From contig JANYHK010000097.1 in NCBI GenBank assembly GCA_025359105.1, positions 1 through 64,000 on the forward strand: DNA of 64,000 nt, in the 5' to 3' direction. A model generated the notes under the pieces. The model saw only the letters and a program-made list of their open reading frames with translations, searched no databases and was not told the origin of the DNA. Shown piece after piece: positions 15,240 through 24,560 of the stretch. This DNA is from Myxococcales bacterium (GTDB taxonomy: Bacteria; Myxococcota_A; Polyangia; Polyangiales; Polyangiaceae). Position numbers and translations under genes: made by a program. The first letter of the stretch is position 1, and every line of letters begins with the position of its first letter.

Positions 15240-17956
15240 GGAGCTTTCGCGAGCGGGTTGGCGACGACGGCGACGCCAGGCGGCGCGGTCTCGCTCATCT
15301 TCTTCAGCTTGTCGACGAGCTGCAGCGCCTCGAGCGGCGTGAGCCTGTCGACGTCGACGGCGCGCAAGAGGCCGACCGCCGGGTGCTCCTTCGCCTCCGC
15401 TCCGCCGAACAGATCGAGCTGAGAGCGGCCGGCCCTCGTCTTCGCGCGCATCGACGCGTGCGCTCCGCTCGGCAGGGCGGCCCCCTTCTCGAGTGCCTCG
15501 AGGATGGTCCGCGCACGGGCAAGCACCAGCTCGGGCAAGCCGGCGAGGCGCGCGCACGCCACGCCGTAGCTGCGCGACGCCGCGCCGCGCACGAGCTTGT
15601 GCAGGAACACGATGTCGCCGGCGTGCTCGCGGGCGGTAACGCTCCAGTTCTCGCAGCCGGGGTGCGTCATCGCGAGCTCGGTGAGCTCGTGGTAGTGCGT
15701 GGCGAAGAGCGCGCGGCAGCCGACGGCGTCGTGCAGGTGCTCCGCCACCGCCCAGGCGATGGCGAGCCCGTCGTAGGTGCTCGTCCCGCGCCCGATCTCG
15801 TCCAAGACCACGAGCGACCGCCGCGTCGCGCGGCGCAGCACGTTGGCGGTCTCCTTCATCTCGACCATGAACGTGCTCTCGCCCTTCGCGAGGTTGTCGC
15901 TCGCGCCGACGCGCGTGAGCACGCGATCGACGACACCCACCCGCGCGCGGCGCGCCGGCACGAACGAGCCCATTTGCGCCATGATCACGCAGAGGGCCAC
16001 CTGGCGCATGAGCGTCGATTTGCCGGACATGTTGGGGCCCGTCACCAGCCAGAGGCGCGTGCGGGGGTCCTCGGGGTCCGCGTCGGCGCCCGGCGCCGCG
16101 TCGAGGCGCACGTCGTTCGGCACGAAGCGGCCGGCGGCGGCGAGCTTCTCGACGACGGGGTGGCGCGCGTCCTCGAGGTCGATCTCGAGCGAGTCGTCGA
16201 CCGTCGGCCGGACGTAGTCGGCGGCGTGGGCGGCCTCGGCCAGCGCGCTGGCGACGTCCCACTCGGCGACACGCGAGGCCACGCCGCGAAGCCGGTCGCC
16301 CGAGCGCGCGACCTCCTTGCCCAGCGCGGAATACAGCTCCGCCTCGCGCGACTCCGCCCGCGACTCCGCGTGGGAGAGCTTGTCGGCGAGCTCGTCGAGC
16401 TCGTCGCAGGTGAAGCGCTCACCGGTCGCGATCGTCTGCTTACGGCGCCAGGTGGCGGGCGCCTTGCCGACGTGCGAGCGCGTCACCTCGATGTACCAGC
16501 CGAAGACGCGCGTGTACCGGAGCTTCAGGCTCGCGATCTGCGCCGACTCGCGGAGCCGGCCCTCCAGGTCCACGATGAGGCGCTGCCCGTCCTTCGCGAG
16601 CATCCTCGCCTCGTCGAGCGCGGGGTCGTAGCCGTCCCGGACGACGCCGCCGTCGCTCGCGCGCGCTGGCGGATCGTCGGAAATGGAGCGCGCGAGCAAG
16701 GCGAAGAGCTCGTCGCACGGGTCGATCCACGGCTCGCCCGCGCCGATGCCCAGGGCCTCACGCGCTCCCTGGTCCGGGCAACCCGCCAGGGCGGCGGCGA
16801 GGTGCGGCAGCTCTCCCAGCGACGTACGGAGCGCCGCGAAGTCGCGCGGGGCGACGCGATCCACCGCGAATTTGACGCCGAGGCGCTCGACGTCGGCGAC
16901 CTCGGCGAGGCGCGCGCGCACCTCGGCGCGCAGCCCGGGCTGGGTGACGAAGAGCTCGACCGCGTCGAGGCGCCGGCGGATCTCGGCCACGTTCGTGCGC
17001 GGCGCGAGGAGCCGCCGGCGCAGGAGGCGCGCGCCGGGCGCCGTCTTGGTCTGGTCAATCTGCGTGAGCAGCGCCCCTTTGGTGGCCCCGTCCATCGTGC
17101 GCACCAGCTCGAGGTGCGCCTGGGTCGCGTCGTCGAGCACCAGCGTCTCGCCCAGCTCGTAGAACGCGAGGCGCGCCACCGGGAGCGTCCTTTGGGGCTC
17201 GCACTCCGCGGCCATCGCCAGGCATCGCGCCGCCGCGCGCCGGGCCACCTCGGAGGCGCACGCGCGCCGCGCTTCACCAGTGCCGAGCACCGGATCGAGC
17301 ACGCCGTCGACCGCGCCTTCGTCGAGCGCGCGGTTCGCGGCGTCGCGCACCACCGCTGCCGGGCGCGCGGCGCGCAGGTCCTGGACGATCGACTGCGTGC
17401 CCGGCCCCGCGAGCACCTCGCGCGGGTCGAGGCGCACGAGCTCACCGAGCGCGCTCGCGGCGTCCTTCGCCTCGCACGCCGCGAGCTCGCCCGTCGACAG
17501 ATCGAGCGCGGCGACGCCGAACGATGTGCCGTCCGCCGACGCGTCGACGGCGACGAGGTAGTGGTTCTCGCGCGCGGTGAGCCCCGCATCGTCGTACGCG
17601 ATGCTCGGGCTCACGACGCGCACGACCTGGCGCGGAACGATCCCCTTCACCGTGGCCGGATCGGCCATCTGCTCACAAATCGCGACCTTGAACCCCTGCT
17701 CGAGGAGGCGCTGGATGTACGAGCTCGCCGCGTGGTGCGGCACGCCCGCCATCGGGATCTCGTCGTCCGAACCCTTGTTTCGCGCCGTCAGCGTGAGGTC
17801 GAGCGCACGCGCGGCGACGACGGCGTCCTGGAAGAACAGCTCGTAGAAGTCCCCCATCCGGAAGAAGAGGAGGGCGTCCTCGTGCGCGGCCTTGGCGGAC
17901 AGGTACTGCCGCATCACCGGCGTATTGGCCGCGCCTCCTTCCTTGCCCTTCGCCAT
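15236..17956 (-). CDS. mutS: DNA mismatch repair ATPase MutS
   Basis: 906 residues, a typical MutS1 size. The N-terminal mismatch-binding domain has the Phe-x-Glu motif in RMGDFYELFF near residue 37. Connector, core and clamp regions follow. The ATPase domain has Walker A GPNMSGKST, the Q-loop region, STFMVEMKETANVLRRAT (signature), and Walker B VVLDEIGRGTST; ATHYHELTEL and the dimerisation segment ASRSYGVACARLAGLP come next. The extreme C-terminus includes the short helical tail. MutS binds mismatches and recruits MutL; no mutL lies in the window. An EamA transporter gene overlaps its stop by 4 bp. Confidence 0.97.
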   Translation of the reverse strand: MAKGKEGGAANTPVMRQYLSAKAAHEDALLFFRMGDFYELFFQDAVVAARALDLTLTARNKGSDDEIPMAGVPHHAASSYIQRLLEQGFKVAICEQMADPATVKGIVPRQVVRVVSPSIAYDDAGLTARENHYLVAVDASADGTSFGVAALDLSTGELAACEAKDAASALGELVRLDPREVLAGPGTQSIVQDLRAARPAAVVRDAANRALDEGAVDGVLDPVLGTGEARRACASEVARRAAARCLAMAAECEPQRTLPVARLAFYELGETLVLDDATQAHLELVRTMDGATKGALLTQIDQTKTAPGARLLRRRLLAPRTNVAEIRRRLDAVELFVTQPGLRAEVRARLAEVADVERLGVKFAVDRVAPRDFAALRTSLGELPHLAAALAGCPDQGAREALGIGAGEPWIDPCDELFALLARSISDDPPARASDGGVVRDGYDPALDEARMLAKDGQRLIVDLEGRLRESAQIASLKLRYTRVFGWYIEVTRSHVGKAPATWRRKQTIATGERFTCDELDELADKLSHAESRAESREAELYSALGKEVARSGDRLRGVASRVAEWDVASALAEAAHAADYVRPTVDDSLEIDLEDARHPVVEKLAAAGRFVPNDVRLDAAPGADADPEDPRTRLWLVTGPNMSGKSTLMRQVALCVIMAQMGSFVPARRARVGVVDRVLTRVGASDNLAKGESTFMVEMKETANVLRRATRRSLVVLDEIGRGTSTYDGLAIAWAVAEHLHDAVGCRALFATHYHELTELAMTHPGCENWSVTAREHAGDIVFLHKLVRGAASRSYGVACARLAGLPELVLARARTILEALEKGAALPSGAHASMRAKTRAGRSQLDLFGGAEAKEHPAVGLLRAVDVDRLTPLEALQLVDKLKKMSETAPPGVAVVANPLAKAP

Positions 17957-18006
17957 CGCAGCCTTACTAGGCCAGCCGCGACGAAAATTCTACTCGCGCC
18001 GGGCGC

Positions 18007-21000
18007 TCAGAAGAACGGCGTGTGGGCGAGGGTCACGGTGTTCAGATCGATGAGGATGAGCCCCTGCGAGGCGCCGTCCACCAGTGCGAGCTGGCCGAGC
18101 GAGTCGATGAAGCGCATCGACTGAGGGCTCACCGCCGTCGTCGACGATGCGGTGTTGATCACGAGCGGCGAGAATTGCCCGCGTGTCGTGAACTTCCATT
18201 GGAGGTCCCGTACCGGTGTCTGGTCGACGGTGATGAGAACCTTTGGCTCCTTGGGCTTGGGCACCTGAGCCACGCCGTTCCACACGACGAAGGAGAACGC
18301 CGGGTTGCGCATCGCCAGGAGACTGTTGCGCCCTGGCGCCGCGATGTCGCCGCCACCAGGGGCCTTGATGAAGGGCACCGCCGGCGCGCGCGACTGCAGG
18401 AGCGCCTCGCGGGGATCGCACGAGAGGACGCACGCGCCCGAGGAGTTGGCCGTGACGCGATGCAAAAGCCCGACCGCGCCGCCGACGCTCAGCCACATGC
18501 CGCCGGTGCGCACCTTGAAGCGCACTTGGTGGTGGAAGCAGCAGCGCATGCGCTTCAGCGTGTCGACGTTGGACGGGTCCGAGGGGACTACCTGACGGTC
18601 CGTCGCGAGGACTGCGTGCTCGTAGGCGTAGCGCCCGAGGACGAGCCGGTCGTCGTACGCCTCCAGGATCGGGAAGTCGCGCCACGGGCTCTGGTCCGCA
18701 GCCGCGCCGAACTGCGCGGTGCACGCGTCGTGGCGGGCCTGCGGCGAGGTGAGATCCGCCGGCCAGCACGCCTTGTCTTGCTCCGGCTCGTTTTCCGCCC
18801 AGTACGGGTCGCCCGGATCGAGGATTTCCTCGGTCAGCTGGACGTAGTCGACGAGGGTGGCCGAGAGCGCCGCCGGAGCGACGATGTTGCGGCTCGCCAT
18901 CTCGGCGGTGATCGCCGCCGCCCGCGCCGTGCCGATGCGGTAGTCCTCGATCCCCTTGCGGCAAAAGAGCGCGCTCGGGTTGGGGAGGAGGAGCGTCTTG
19001 TAGCCGTCGGTCGACTCGACCGGCGTGGCGAGCGACGTTCCGTCGAACGCTGGAAGCGTCCCTTCGTACGTCACCGCCCAGTCCTGATCGAGGTGCACCT
19101 GCGGCTCCTCCCAGGAGAAGCGCAGGCCGGGGACCGAGCCCTCGCCCGGCAGGAGCGCGGCCGTCGCCACCTGGCGATCCTTGGGCGAGGGCGCCGACGG
19201 GTTGCGCGAGAGCGAAGGATCCGCGAGGGTCGAGTCCGTGGGCAGGAGGATGGGGTTGCCGCGCGCGCCGGCGCCCGACGTCGGCAGCGCGGTGTTCTGC
19301 GAGAAGAGCTGCGGCAGACCATTGAGCTGCGGCGAATGCACGCCCGTGGTGGCGTCGCTCCGCAGGAAATACAGCGACCGCGGACGGTTCGGCGCGCTCA
19401 CCGGGAAGAAGAACTCCTGGGAGACCTTCTTCGTCGTCTCGGCGGGCGTGGCGCCTTCCTGGAAGGCGGTTGGCACGTGGTAAGGGTCGAGATCGTTGGC
19501 CGGCCCCGCCGGCTGAGGCGGCGCGAAGGCGTTCGGCGGGTTCTTGTCGTCCATCGGATCGGGCCGCCGGCAGGGCGAGTCCCAGTCGTCGACGTCGATC
19601 GCGACCATGTTCCCGTTCGAGAGCGTCACGAACCCGAAGATCCCGCGGAGGCGGCTCGGACCGAGGCCCGGCACGTCGCTCGTCGAGATGTTCGCGCGGT
19701 AGCACATGCCCGCGCCCTGATCGCTCGCGGGCTCGCCGACGTTCGGACCGGCGTGGGGGTTCGGGTTGCACAGGAGCCCGCCGCGCGCGTTGGAGACCGG
19801 GCTGTCGCACACGTGCGTGAGCGGGAAGTCGTGACGGGCGAACGAGACCGTCGCCACCGGCGCGTTGAAGATGATGCGGTCGGGCGCCTGGAAGGGGTTC
19901 ACCTCGGCGTGCGGGCGCACGAGCGGACCGCGCGGGGCCGTCGCCGGTTCGCTCACGTCGAAGACCATGATGCTGCCGTCCTTCTTGTCGACGGCGTAGA
20001 GGTACTTCTTGTAGTCGCTGGTCGTCGGGCTCACAGCGATGTCGCCGACCGAGACCTTGCGGAGCGTGTCGAGGAGGCTCGTCGCGACGAGCGGCGGGAG
20101 CTCCTTGGGCCTGCCCGCCTTCGACAGATCGAGCACGTGGATGAGCGGGAGCCCGTCGTCGCCCACGTAGAGCGTCGTGCCGTCACGCGCGGCGGACGTG
20201 CCGTGCGCGTGGTTGCCGGGACCGAAGTTGAGCGGCCCCGCGTCTCCGCCTCCGTCGGTGGCGCCGCCGTCGCCGGAGCTGCCCGCGTCGGAGGTGCCCG
20301 CGTCGGACGTGCCCGCGTCGGACGTGCCCGCGTCGGTGACGCCGGCGTCGGTCGGCGGCGGTGAGGGGGCCGCGGCGGCGCAGAGCTGCGGGAAGAGCGG
20401 CGCCTCGGGGGGGGTGCCGTCGTAGTGGATGCCGTCTCCCCAGGCCGGGGAGGCAGGCGGGGCGGCGGGCATGGTGTCGTCGAGCGTCGTGTCGCTCGTG
20501 AGAACGCACTTGGCGAGCGCTCCCGGCGCGTAGGTCGGCCCCGCGCTCGTGTCGATGCCGGTGCCGCGGACGAACGGAGCCGGATCGATCGTGACCACGC
20601 GCGCCCTGCGACCGGCGCCGTCCCCCGGCAGGACCACCGCGAGCTCGTAGCTCGTCGCCGTGGCGCCCCCGTCGGTGGTGATCGTGTGCGGGACGACGAC
20701 CATCGCGCCCGGTGCCTGATCGAGCTGGCACACCGGGAGCGCCGGCAGCGTCGGCGGCGGGGGCGCGTCGGAGGCCTTGAGGCCGACGGACGACTGCGAG
20801 TACACCTGCGAATCGCCCAGGATGTTGCGGCTGGCGATGGCGTAGATGGCGGGCTTGTTGACCTCCGCCGCCGCGACGTAGGCGACCTGCCCGTCGGGCG
20901 CGATGGCCACGTCGGTCGGTATGGCGCCGACCGGAATGAAGTTGATGCCCGGCGTCGCGTGGTCGCCGTCGATGACGTACCCGGCCGTCAAGTCGACGAC

Positions 21001-21321
21001 CGCGACCTCGCCGCGCGCGGACTGGGTGACCATCGCGTACAGGTGGTAGTCGAGGGTCGATCCGTCGACCCCCGCGGGAACCGGCGCGCACTGCGATTGC
21101 TGCTGCGGCTCGGCCTTGATGGAGATCTTCGCGCCGAGGGGGTTTCGCGGATCGGTCTCCATGACCCGCATGCACACGACGTCCACGCGCTGCGCGCGCT
21201 CGAAGGTCCGCACCGGCACGTTGGTGGCCGACTGCGCGCAGCTGGCGGTGCCGACGACGGCGCCGAGGACGAGCGCGCAGGCGCCGAGCGCCGCGGAGGC
21301 CACCTTGGAGAGCGGCTTCAT
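18007..21321 (-). CDS. Very large surface lipoprotein, propeller-like N-terminal half
   Basis: 1104 residues. The signal peptide ends in a lipobox (GAVVGTASCAQS). Residues 90-300 have propeller-like strands (MVTQSARGEVAVVDLTAGYV, DVAIAPDGQVAYVAAAEVNK). A low-complexity linker of repeated DAGTS units near residues 325-355 follows (DNA repeat at about 20280-20345). Further propeller-like segments (GTTLYVGDDGLPLIHVLDLS, YLYAVDKKDGSIMVFDVSE) and many Cys are present. It is probably exposed on the cell surface. Its ATG overlaps the stop of the upstream related lipoprotein gene (ATGA), so the pair is co-expressed. No enzymatic motif is visible; a binding or structural role is the best guess. Confidence 0.75.
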   Translation of the reverse strand: MKPLSKVASAALGACALVLGAVVGTASCAQSATNVPVRTFERAQRVDVVCMRVMETDPRNPLGAKISIKAEPQQQSQCAPVPAGVDGSTLDYHLYAMVTQSARGEVAVVDLTAGYVIDGDHATPGINFIPVGAIPTDVAIAPDGQVAYVAAAEVNKPAIYAIASRNILGDSQVYSQSSVGLKASDAPPPPTLPALPVCQLDQAPGAMVVVPHTITTDGGATATSYELAVVLPGDGAGRRARVVTIDPAPFVRGTGIDTSAGPTYAPGALAKCVLTSDTTLDDTMPAAPPASPAWGDGIHYDGTPPEAPLFPQLCAAAAPSPPPTDAGVTDAGTSDAGTSDAGTSDAGSSGDGGATDGGGDAGPLNFGPGNHAHGTSAARDGTTLYVGDDGLPLIHVLDLSKAGRPKELPPLVATSLLDTLRKVSVGDIAVSPTTSDYKKYLYAVDKKDGSIMVFDVSEPATAPRGPLVRPHAEVNPFQAPDRIIFNAPVATVSFARHDFPLTHVCDSPVSNARGGLLCNPNPHAGPNVGEPASDQGAGMCYRANISTSDVPGLGPSRLRGIFGFVTLSNGNMVAIDVDDWDSPCRRPDPMDDKNPPNAFAPPQPAGPANDLDPYHVPTAFQEGATPAETTKKVSQEFFFPVSAPNRPRSLYFLRSDATTGVHSPQLNGLPQLFSQNTALPTSGAGARGNPILLPTDSTLADPSLSRNPSAPSPKDRQVATAALLPGEGSVPGLRFSWEEPQVHLDQDWAVTYEGTLPAFDGTSLATPVESTDGYKTLLLPNPSALFCRKGIEDYRIGTARAAAITAEMASRNIVAPAALSATLVDYVQLTEEILDPGDPYWAENEPEQDKACWPADLTSPQARHDACTAQFGAAADQSPWRDFPILEAYDDRLVLGRYAYEHAVLATDRQVVPSDPSNVDTLKRMRCCFHHQVRFKVRTGGMWLSVGGAVGLLHRVTANSSGACVLSCDPREALLQSRAPAVPFIKAPGGGDIAAPGRNSLLAMRNPAFSFVVWNGVAQVPKPKEPKVLITVDQTPVRDLQWKFTTRGQFSPLVINTASSTTAVSPQSMRFIDSLGQLALVDGASQGLILIDLNTVTLAHTPFF

Positions 21322-23138
21322 TGCGAGCCCTTCGGCAAGGTGGGAAGCCCGAGCGTGTAGACCACCTTCTCGAACGTGTCCTTCTTGGCGCGGCTGTTGT
21401 CGAGATCGATCACCTGGACGAATGACTTCGTGAAGCTGGCGACGTACGCGAAGCGGTACCGCTTCAAGTCGAGCCCCGGCTCGCGCGAGTCGGCGGGCAC
21501 CTTGCGGCGAAGCGCGGCTTCGTCCAGATCGAACGGATCGAACGTCAGCGCGAAAGGCCCCTGGCCAAGGCCGGTCAGGATGTTCTCCACCGTGTTCGTC
21601 GTCGGATCGATGATGTAGATGTACGACGAGTCGAAACAGACCACGAAGAGGCGCAGCGCGAGGTTGCCGTCGGAATCGACGATGGGGGCCAGGTAGAGCT
21701 TCGACGGTCCGAACGAGAGCGGGAGGTTGCCGAACACCTGGAGGCGATCGGCGTCGTAGGTGCCGTCGCCTGCCGCGCTGGGCTCACCGATCTCGCCGAC
21801 GATGATCGATGCCGGACTGCGGTTCGCGAAGTAGACGCGCGCGGGGAGGCGCGCGCAGCTCGCCAGCTCGAGCGCCACCACGGTCTGCGGTCGCCCCGGG
21901 CCGGCGGGCGCGACGAGCGATTTGCACACGGTGCGCGTGGTCGGATCGATCGCGATGCCGCGCGAGTCGGTGCCACCGGCGTTCGCGCTCAGCGTGAACG
22001 CGCCCTCCTTCACGAGGAACGGGCGCGGGCCCGCCTGCCCGCCGGGCCCGGCCCGCGGCACGGTGTAGCCCTCGTCGCCGTAATAGCGGAGGAGCGAAAC
22101 GTCGCGCGAGGCGCGGCTCGTCTCGAGGAACGCCGGGTGCGGCACCTGCGACGGATCGAAGGCCTGCGGATCGTGGGGGATGGCGAAGATGCCGTTGCCG
22201 CCGGCCGCGACACCGTCGAGCACGAACTGGAGCGCCGGACGGGCGCGCACGGCATCCAGGCCTGTCGAAAACAGGCTCACCTTCGTGTCGGTCTGGTGCG
22301 TGACGGCGATGACCGTGCCGTCCTCGCTCTGGGCCATGCCGAACGGCTCGCCGGGCATCGTGATCTGGCGGGAGTTGCCAGGCTCGTTCGCGTCGTTTCC
22401 GGCGTGGTGCGCGGCGTCGCAGCGGCCATTCGTGCGCGTCCCGCAATCGATCCGGAAAGGCGCGTAGGTGTCGGCCGTGTCTCCTTCGGCGGGCGCCGCC
22501 GTCGGATCGTCGGGCGTGATGTCGGCCCAGGTCAGCGACGCGTCACCGCGAACGGGCACGAAGAGCCTGTTCGAGCCCCCTGCGATCTCGCAGTGCGCCC
22601 CCAAGTCGCAGGGGGGGTTGCAACGCGAGCTCGCCGCGTAGAGGCGCGGCGACGTATCGGCGACGCACTGCGGTCGCGCCTTGCCGAGCTGGAGATCCGT
22701 CGCGAACGCGCCGATCGTGGCCGAGTCGCGCACGTAGATCGACGCGTCGACGGGGGGCGCGCAGGTCTCGCCCAGGGGCTGGCGCTGGCCGGAGCCGTCC
22801 GTCTTGTAGACCGGGGGCTCCTGCGTCGACGTGTCGCACTTCACACCGGTCGGCGGACGCTTGAGGACGAGGTTGGGGTTGTTGGGGTCGTCGATCGTGA
22901 GGACGGCGTCCCGCCTTATCAGGTGCAGATCGTAGGACTGGACCGTTCCGCCGTTCCACTGCAGGTCGAAATCGGAGTTGGCGACGTAGAGGACGTTGCC
23001 ACCCCGCGACACACCGAGGCCCACGGGAAAATAGATCTGTTTCGGCGGGGGTGCCGTGCCGTCTCCGGTCGAGTAGCAGCCCGCCGCCGCGCAGGTGGCC
23101 AAGAGCCCCAACGACAGCGAAATCCCAAGCAATCTCAT
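21318..23138 (-). CDS. Surface lipoprotein with propeller-like repeats
   Basis: 606 residues. The signal peptide and lipobox are MRLLGISLSLGLLATCAAAG followed by C. The mature protein begins KQIYFPVGLGVSRGGNVLYV, then strand-rich repeats typical of YVTN-like propellers (GMAQSEDGTVIAVTHQTDTK, FVVCFDSSYIYIIDPTTNTV). It also has a Cys-rich segment (SSRCNPPCDLGAHC). Its stop overlaps the start of the 1104-residue lipoprotein gene by 4 bp. Both proteins share the same general plan, which suggests a two-component surface complex. The gene is divergent from the short-chain dehydrogenase gene across 145 bp. Confidence 0.75.
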   Translation of the reverse strand: MRLLGISLSLGLLATCAAAGCYSTGDGTAPPPKQIYFPVGLGVSRGGNVLYVANSDFDLQWNGGTVQSYDLHLIRRDAVLTIDDPNNPNLVLKRPPTGVKCDTSTQEPPVYKTDGSGQRQPLGETCAPPVDASIYVRDSATIGAFATDLQLGKARPQCVADTSPRLYAASSRCNPPCDLGAHCEIAGGSNRLFVPVRGDASLTWADITPDDPTAAPAEGDTADTYAPFRIDCGTRTNGRCDAAHHAGNDANEPGNSRQITMPGEPFGMAQSEDGTVIAVTHQTDTKVSLFSTGLDAVRARPALQFVLDGVAAGGNGIFAIPHDPQAFDPSQVPHPAFLETSRASRDVSLLRYYGDEGYTVPRAGPGGQAGPRPFLVKEGAFTLSANAGGTDSRGIAIDPTTRTVCKSLVAPAGPGRPQTVVALELASCARLPARVYFANRSPASIIVGEIGEPSAAGDGTYDADRLQVFGNLPLSFGPSKLYLAPIVDSDGNLALRLFVVCFDSSYIYIIDPTTNTVENILTGLGQGPFALTFDPFDLDEAALRRKVPADSREPGLDLKRYRFAYVASFTKSFVQVIDLDNSRAKKDTFEKVVYTLGLPTLPKGSQ

Positions 23139-23283
23139 TTACGGGGGCGGAGCCTAGTCACACGCGGGGGAGGTGTCCACACCGCGGTTACGCGGGCCGT
23201 TTGCCAAGGGTTTCGAGCGGGAGCGCAGCGTGGCCCCAGGCGGAGGGGTGTCGTCGTAGGATCTGCCGCGAAAGGTGGGTGCC

Positions 23284-24063
23284 GTGACGATGCAAGCAGG
23301 CTGGGCGACGGGGCGTGTGGCGCTGGTGACCGGGGCGACCTCGGGGTTCGGGGCGGCGCTCGCCCGGCGACTTCTGGGCGCGGGGGCGCGGGTGATCGCG
23401 ACGGGCCGTCGCAAGGACCGCCTGGCCGCGCTCGAGGCCGAGGCCAAGACCGAGCGACTCCTCGTGCGCCCGATGGATGTGCGCGACGACGCCGAGGTGG
23501 CCGCGGCGCTCGCGGGCCTTCCGGCGGAGTTCGCGGAGATCGACGTCCTCTTCAACGGCGCCGGCCTCGCGCTCGGGCTCGGCAAGGCCCATGAAGCCAA
23601 GTGGAGCGACTGGGAGACGATGATCGCCACGAACGTGACCGGCCTCGCGCGTGTCACGCGGGCCGTGCTCCCGGGGATGGTCGAGCGCAACCGCGGCGAC
23701 GTCCTCAACATGAGCTCGGTCGCCGCAACGTACCCGTACCCCGGCGGCAACGCCTACGGCGCGACAAAGGCTTTCGTGCGCCAGTTCTCCTTGAACCTGC
23801 GCGCCGACCTCGTGGGAACCGCGATCCGCGTCACCGCCATCGAGCCCGGGATGTGCGAGACCGAGTTCTCCCTCGTCCGCTTCGGCGGCGACGCCAGCGC
23901 CGCAGCCAAGGTCTACGCGGGAATGCGCCCGCTCTCGGCGGACGACGTGACCGACGTCGTCGTGTCCGTCTTGCGCCTCCCCGCCCACATCAACGTCAAC
24001 GCGATCGAAGTGATGCCCATCCAGCAGGCCTTCGGTCCGTTCGCCGTCGCGCGGGGGGTCTAG
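23284..24063 (+). CDS. Short-chain dehydrogenase/reductase (YdfG-like)
   Basis: About 259 residues, classical SDR. Cofactor loop TGATSGFG (TGxxxGxG) near residue 16; RVIATGRRKDRL suggests NADP preference; NNAG-equivalent is FNGAG. Catalytic Ser is in NMSSVAATYPYP and the YxxxK is YGATK. The closest type is the 3-hydroxy acid dehydrogenase YdfG group, supported by EPGMCETEFS and the C-terminal INVNAIEVMPIQQAFGP. Starts at GTG 23275, GTG 23284 or ATG 23290 are all possible; AAAGGTGG at 23271-23278 fits 23284 best. It is convergent with the 60-residue gene. Confidence 0.9.
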   Translation: MTMQAGWATGRVALVTGATSGFGAALARRLLGAGARVIATGRRKDRLAALEAEAKTERLLVRPMDVRDDAEVAAALAGLPAEFAEIDVLFNGAGLALGLGKAHEAKWSDWETMIATNVTGLARVTRAVLPGMVERNRGDVLNMSSVAATYPYPGGNAYGATKAFVRQFSLNLRADLVGTAIRVTAIEPGMCETEFSLVRFGGDASAAAKVYAGMRPLSADDVTDVVVSVLRLPAHINVNAIEVMPIQQAFGPFAVARGV

Positions 24064-24066
24064 AGG

Positions 24067-24115
24067 GGACTAGGGGGCTAGGCCGCAGGGCCCCGCTCGC
24101 TTCGGACCCTAGTCC
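24067..24115. terminator. Inverted repeat between two convergent genes
   Basis: A perfect 9-bp inverted repeat, GGACTAGGG (24067-24075) and CCCTAGTCC (24107-24115), brackets the 45-bp gap between the dehydrogenase stop and the 60-residue gene stop. Its position suits a bidirectional terminator, although the loop is long (31 bases). Confidence 0.4.
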
Positions 24116-24291
24116 GGCCCCATGAGGTCGAGGATGATGACGCCACGGTGCGGCTCGTCGTCCACGTCGCGCTTTGGCTCGCGACGCGGGGGAGGAAGCG
24201 GGAGCTCCAGCTGAGGCTGAGGCTGCTCATGACGAGCTTGCTCCTCTTCTTCCCGCTTTCTTATCTGCTCGATGATGAACGGGGGGAGCAT
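24109..24291 (-). CDS. Conserved 60-residue highly charged protein
   Basis: 60 residues: MLPPFIIEQIRKREEEEQAR, a Gln/Pro/Leu stretch (QPQPQLELPLPPPRRE) and an end RGVIILDLMGPD. A strong ribosome-binding site (AGGAG, 6 bases upstream on the minus strand) supports expression. From memory, small proteins with this PPFIIEQIR start and GVIILDL end occur in several bacterial phyla, so it looks like a genuine conserved family rather than a chance ORF. The charged helix plus short C-terminal beta-strand suggests a binding peptide. Function unknown. Confidence 0.7.
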   Translation of the reverse strand: MLPPFIIEQIRKREEEEQARHEQPQPQLELPLPPPRREPKRDVDDEPHRGVIILDLMGPD

Positions 24292-24560
24292 GAGGTTCTC
24301 CTGGTGCGCACCCGACGACGGGTCAGCGGATGGCCTTCTCTCGTCCTTACCTAAGAAGCTAGCAATGCGATCACGCCGGTCAAGTGAGCCTGGGCTAGCT
24401 CAGGTCTCGATAGGAACGATTCTAGGACTTTGAACGACCTGGCGGCTACTTTCTTTATGGCAAGAAGGTCTCGGGCTCCGTGACATCGACGCGCTTCACC
24501 TACACGCGCCCCACCTTCCCTCGCGCCAGCTCGGTGTGAGAGCCTCTCCTCCGACCTTTG
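24292..24560. promoter_or_regulatory. 269-bp gene-free, AT-richer promoter region
   Basis: This stretch between divergent genes is clearly less GC-rich than its surroundings. It holds a possible plus-strand promoter, TTGAAC (24430-24435), a 17-base spacer, and CTTTAT (24453-24458), about 100 bp before the DUF4350-like gene. Two GCTAGC hexamers near 24357 and 24394 form a loose inverted repeat. I see no gene in it. Confidence 0.35.

Noticed and set aside
15262-16262. Minus-strand upstream extension of the EamA frame through mutS
   Set aside because: It reads mutS in another frame; Arg/Pro-rich with no domain, and the transporter starts naturally at GTG 15239.
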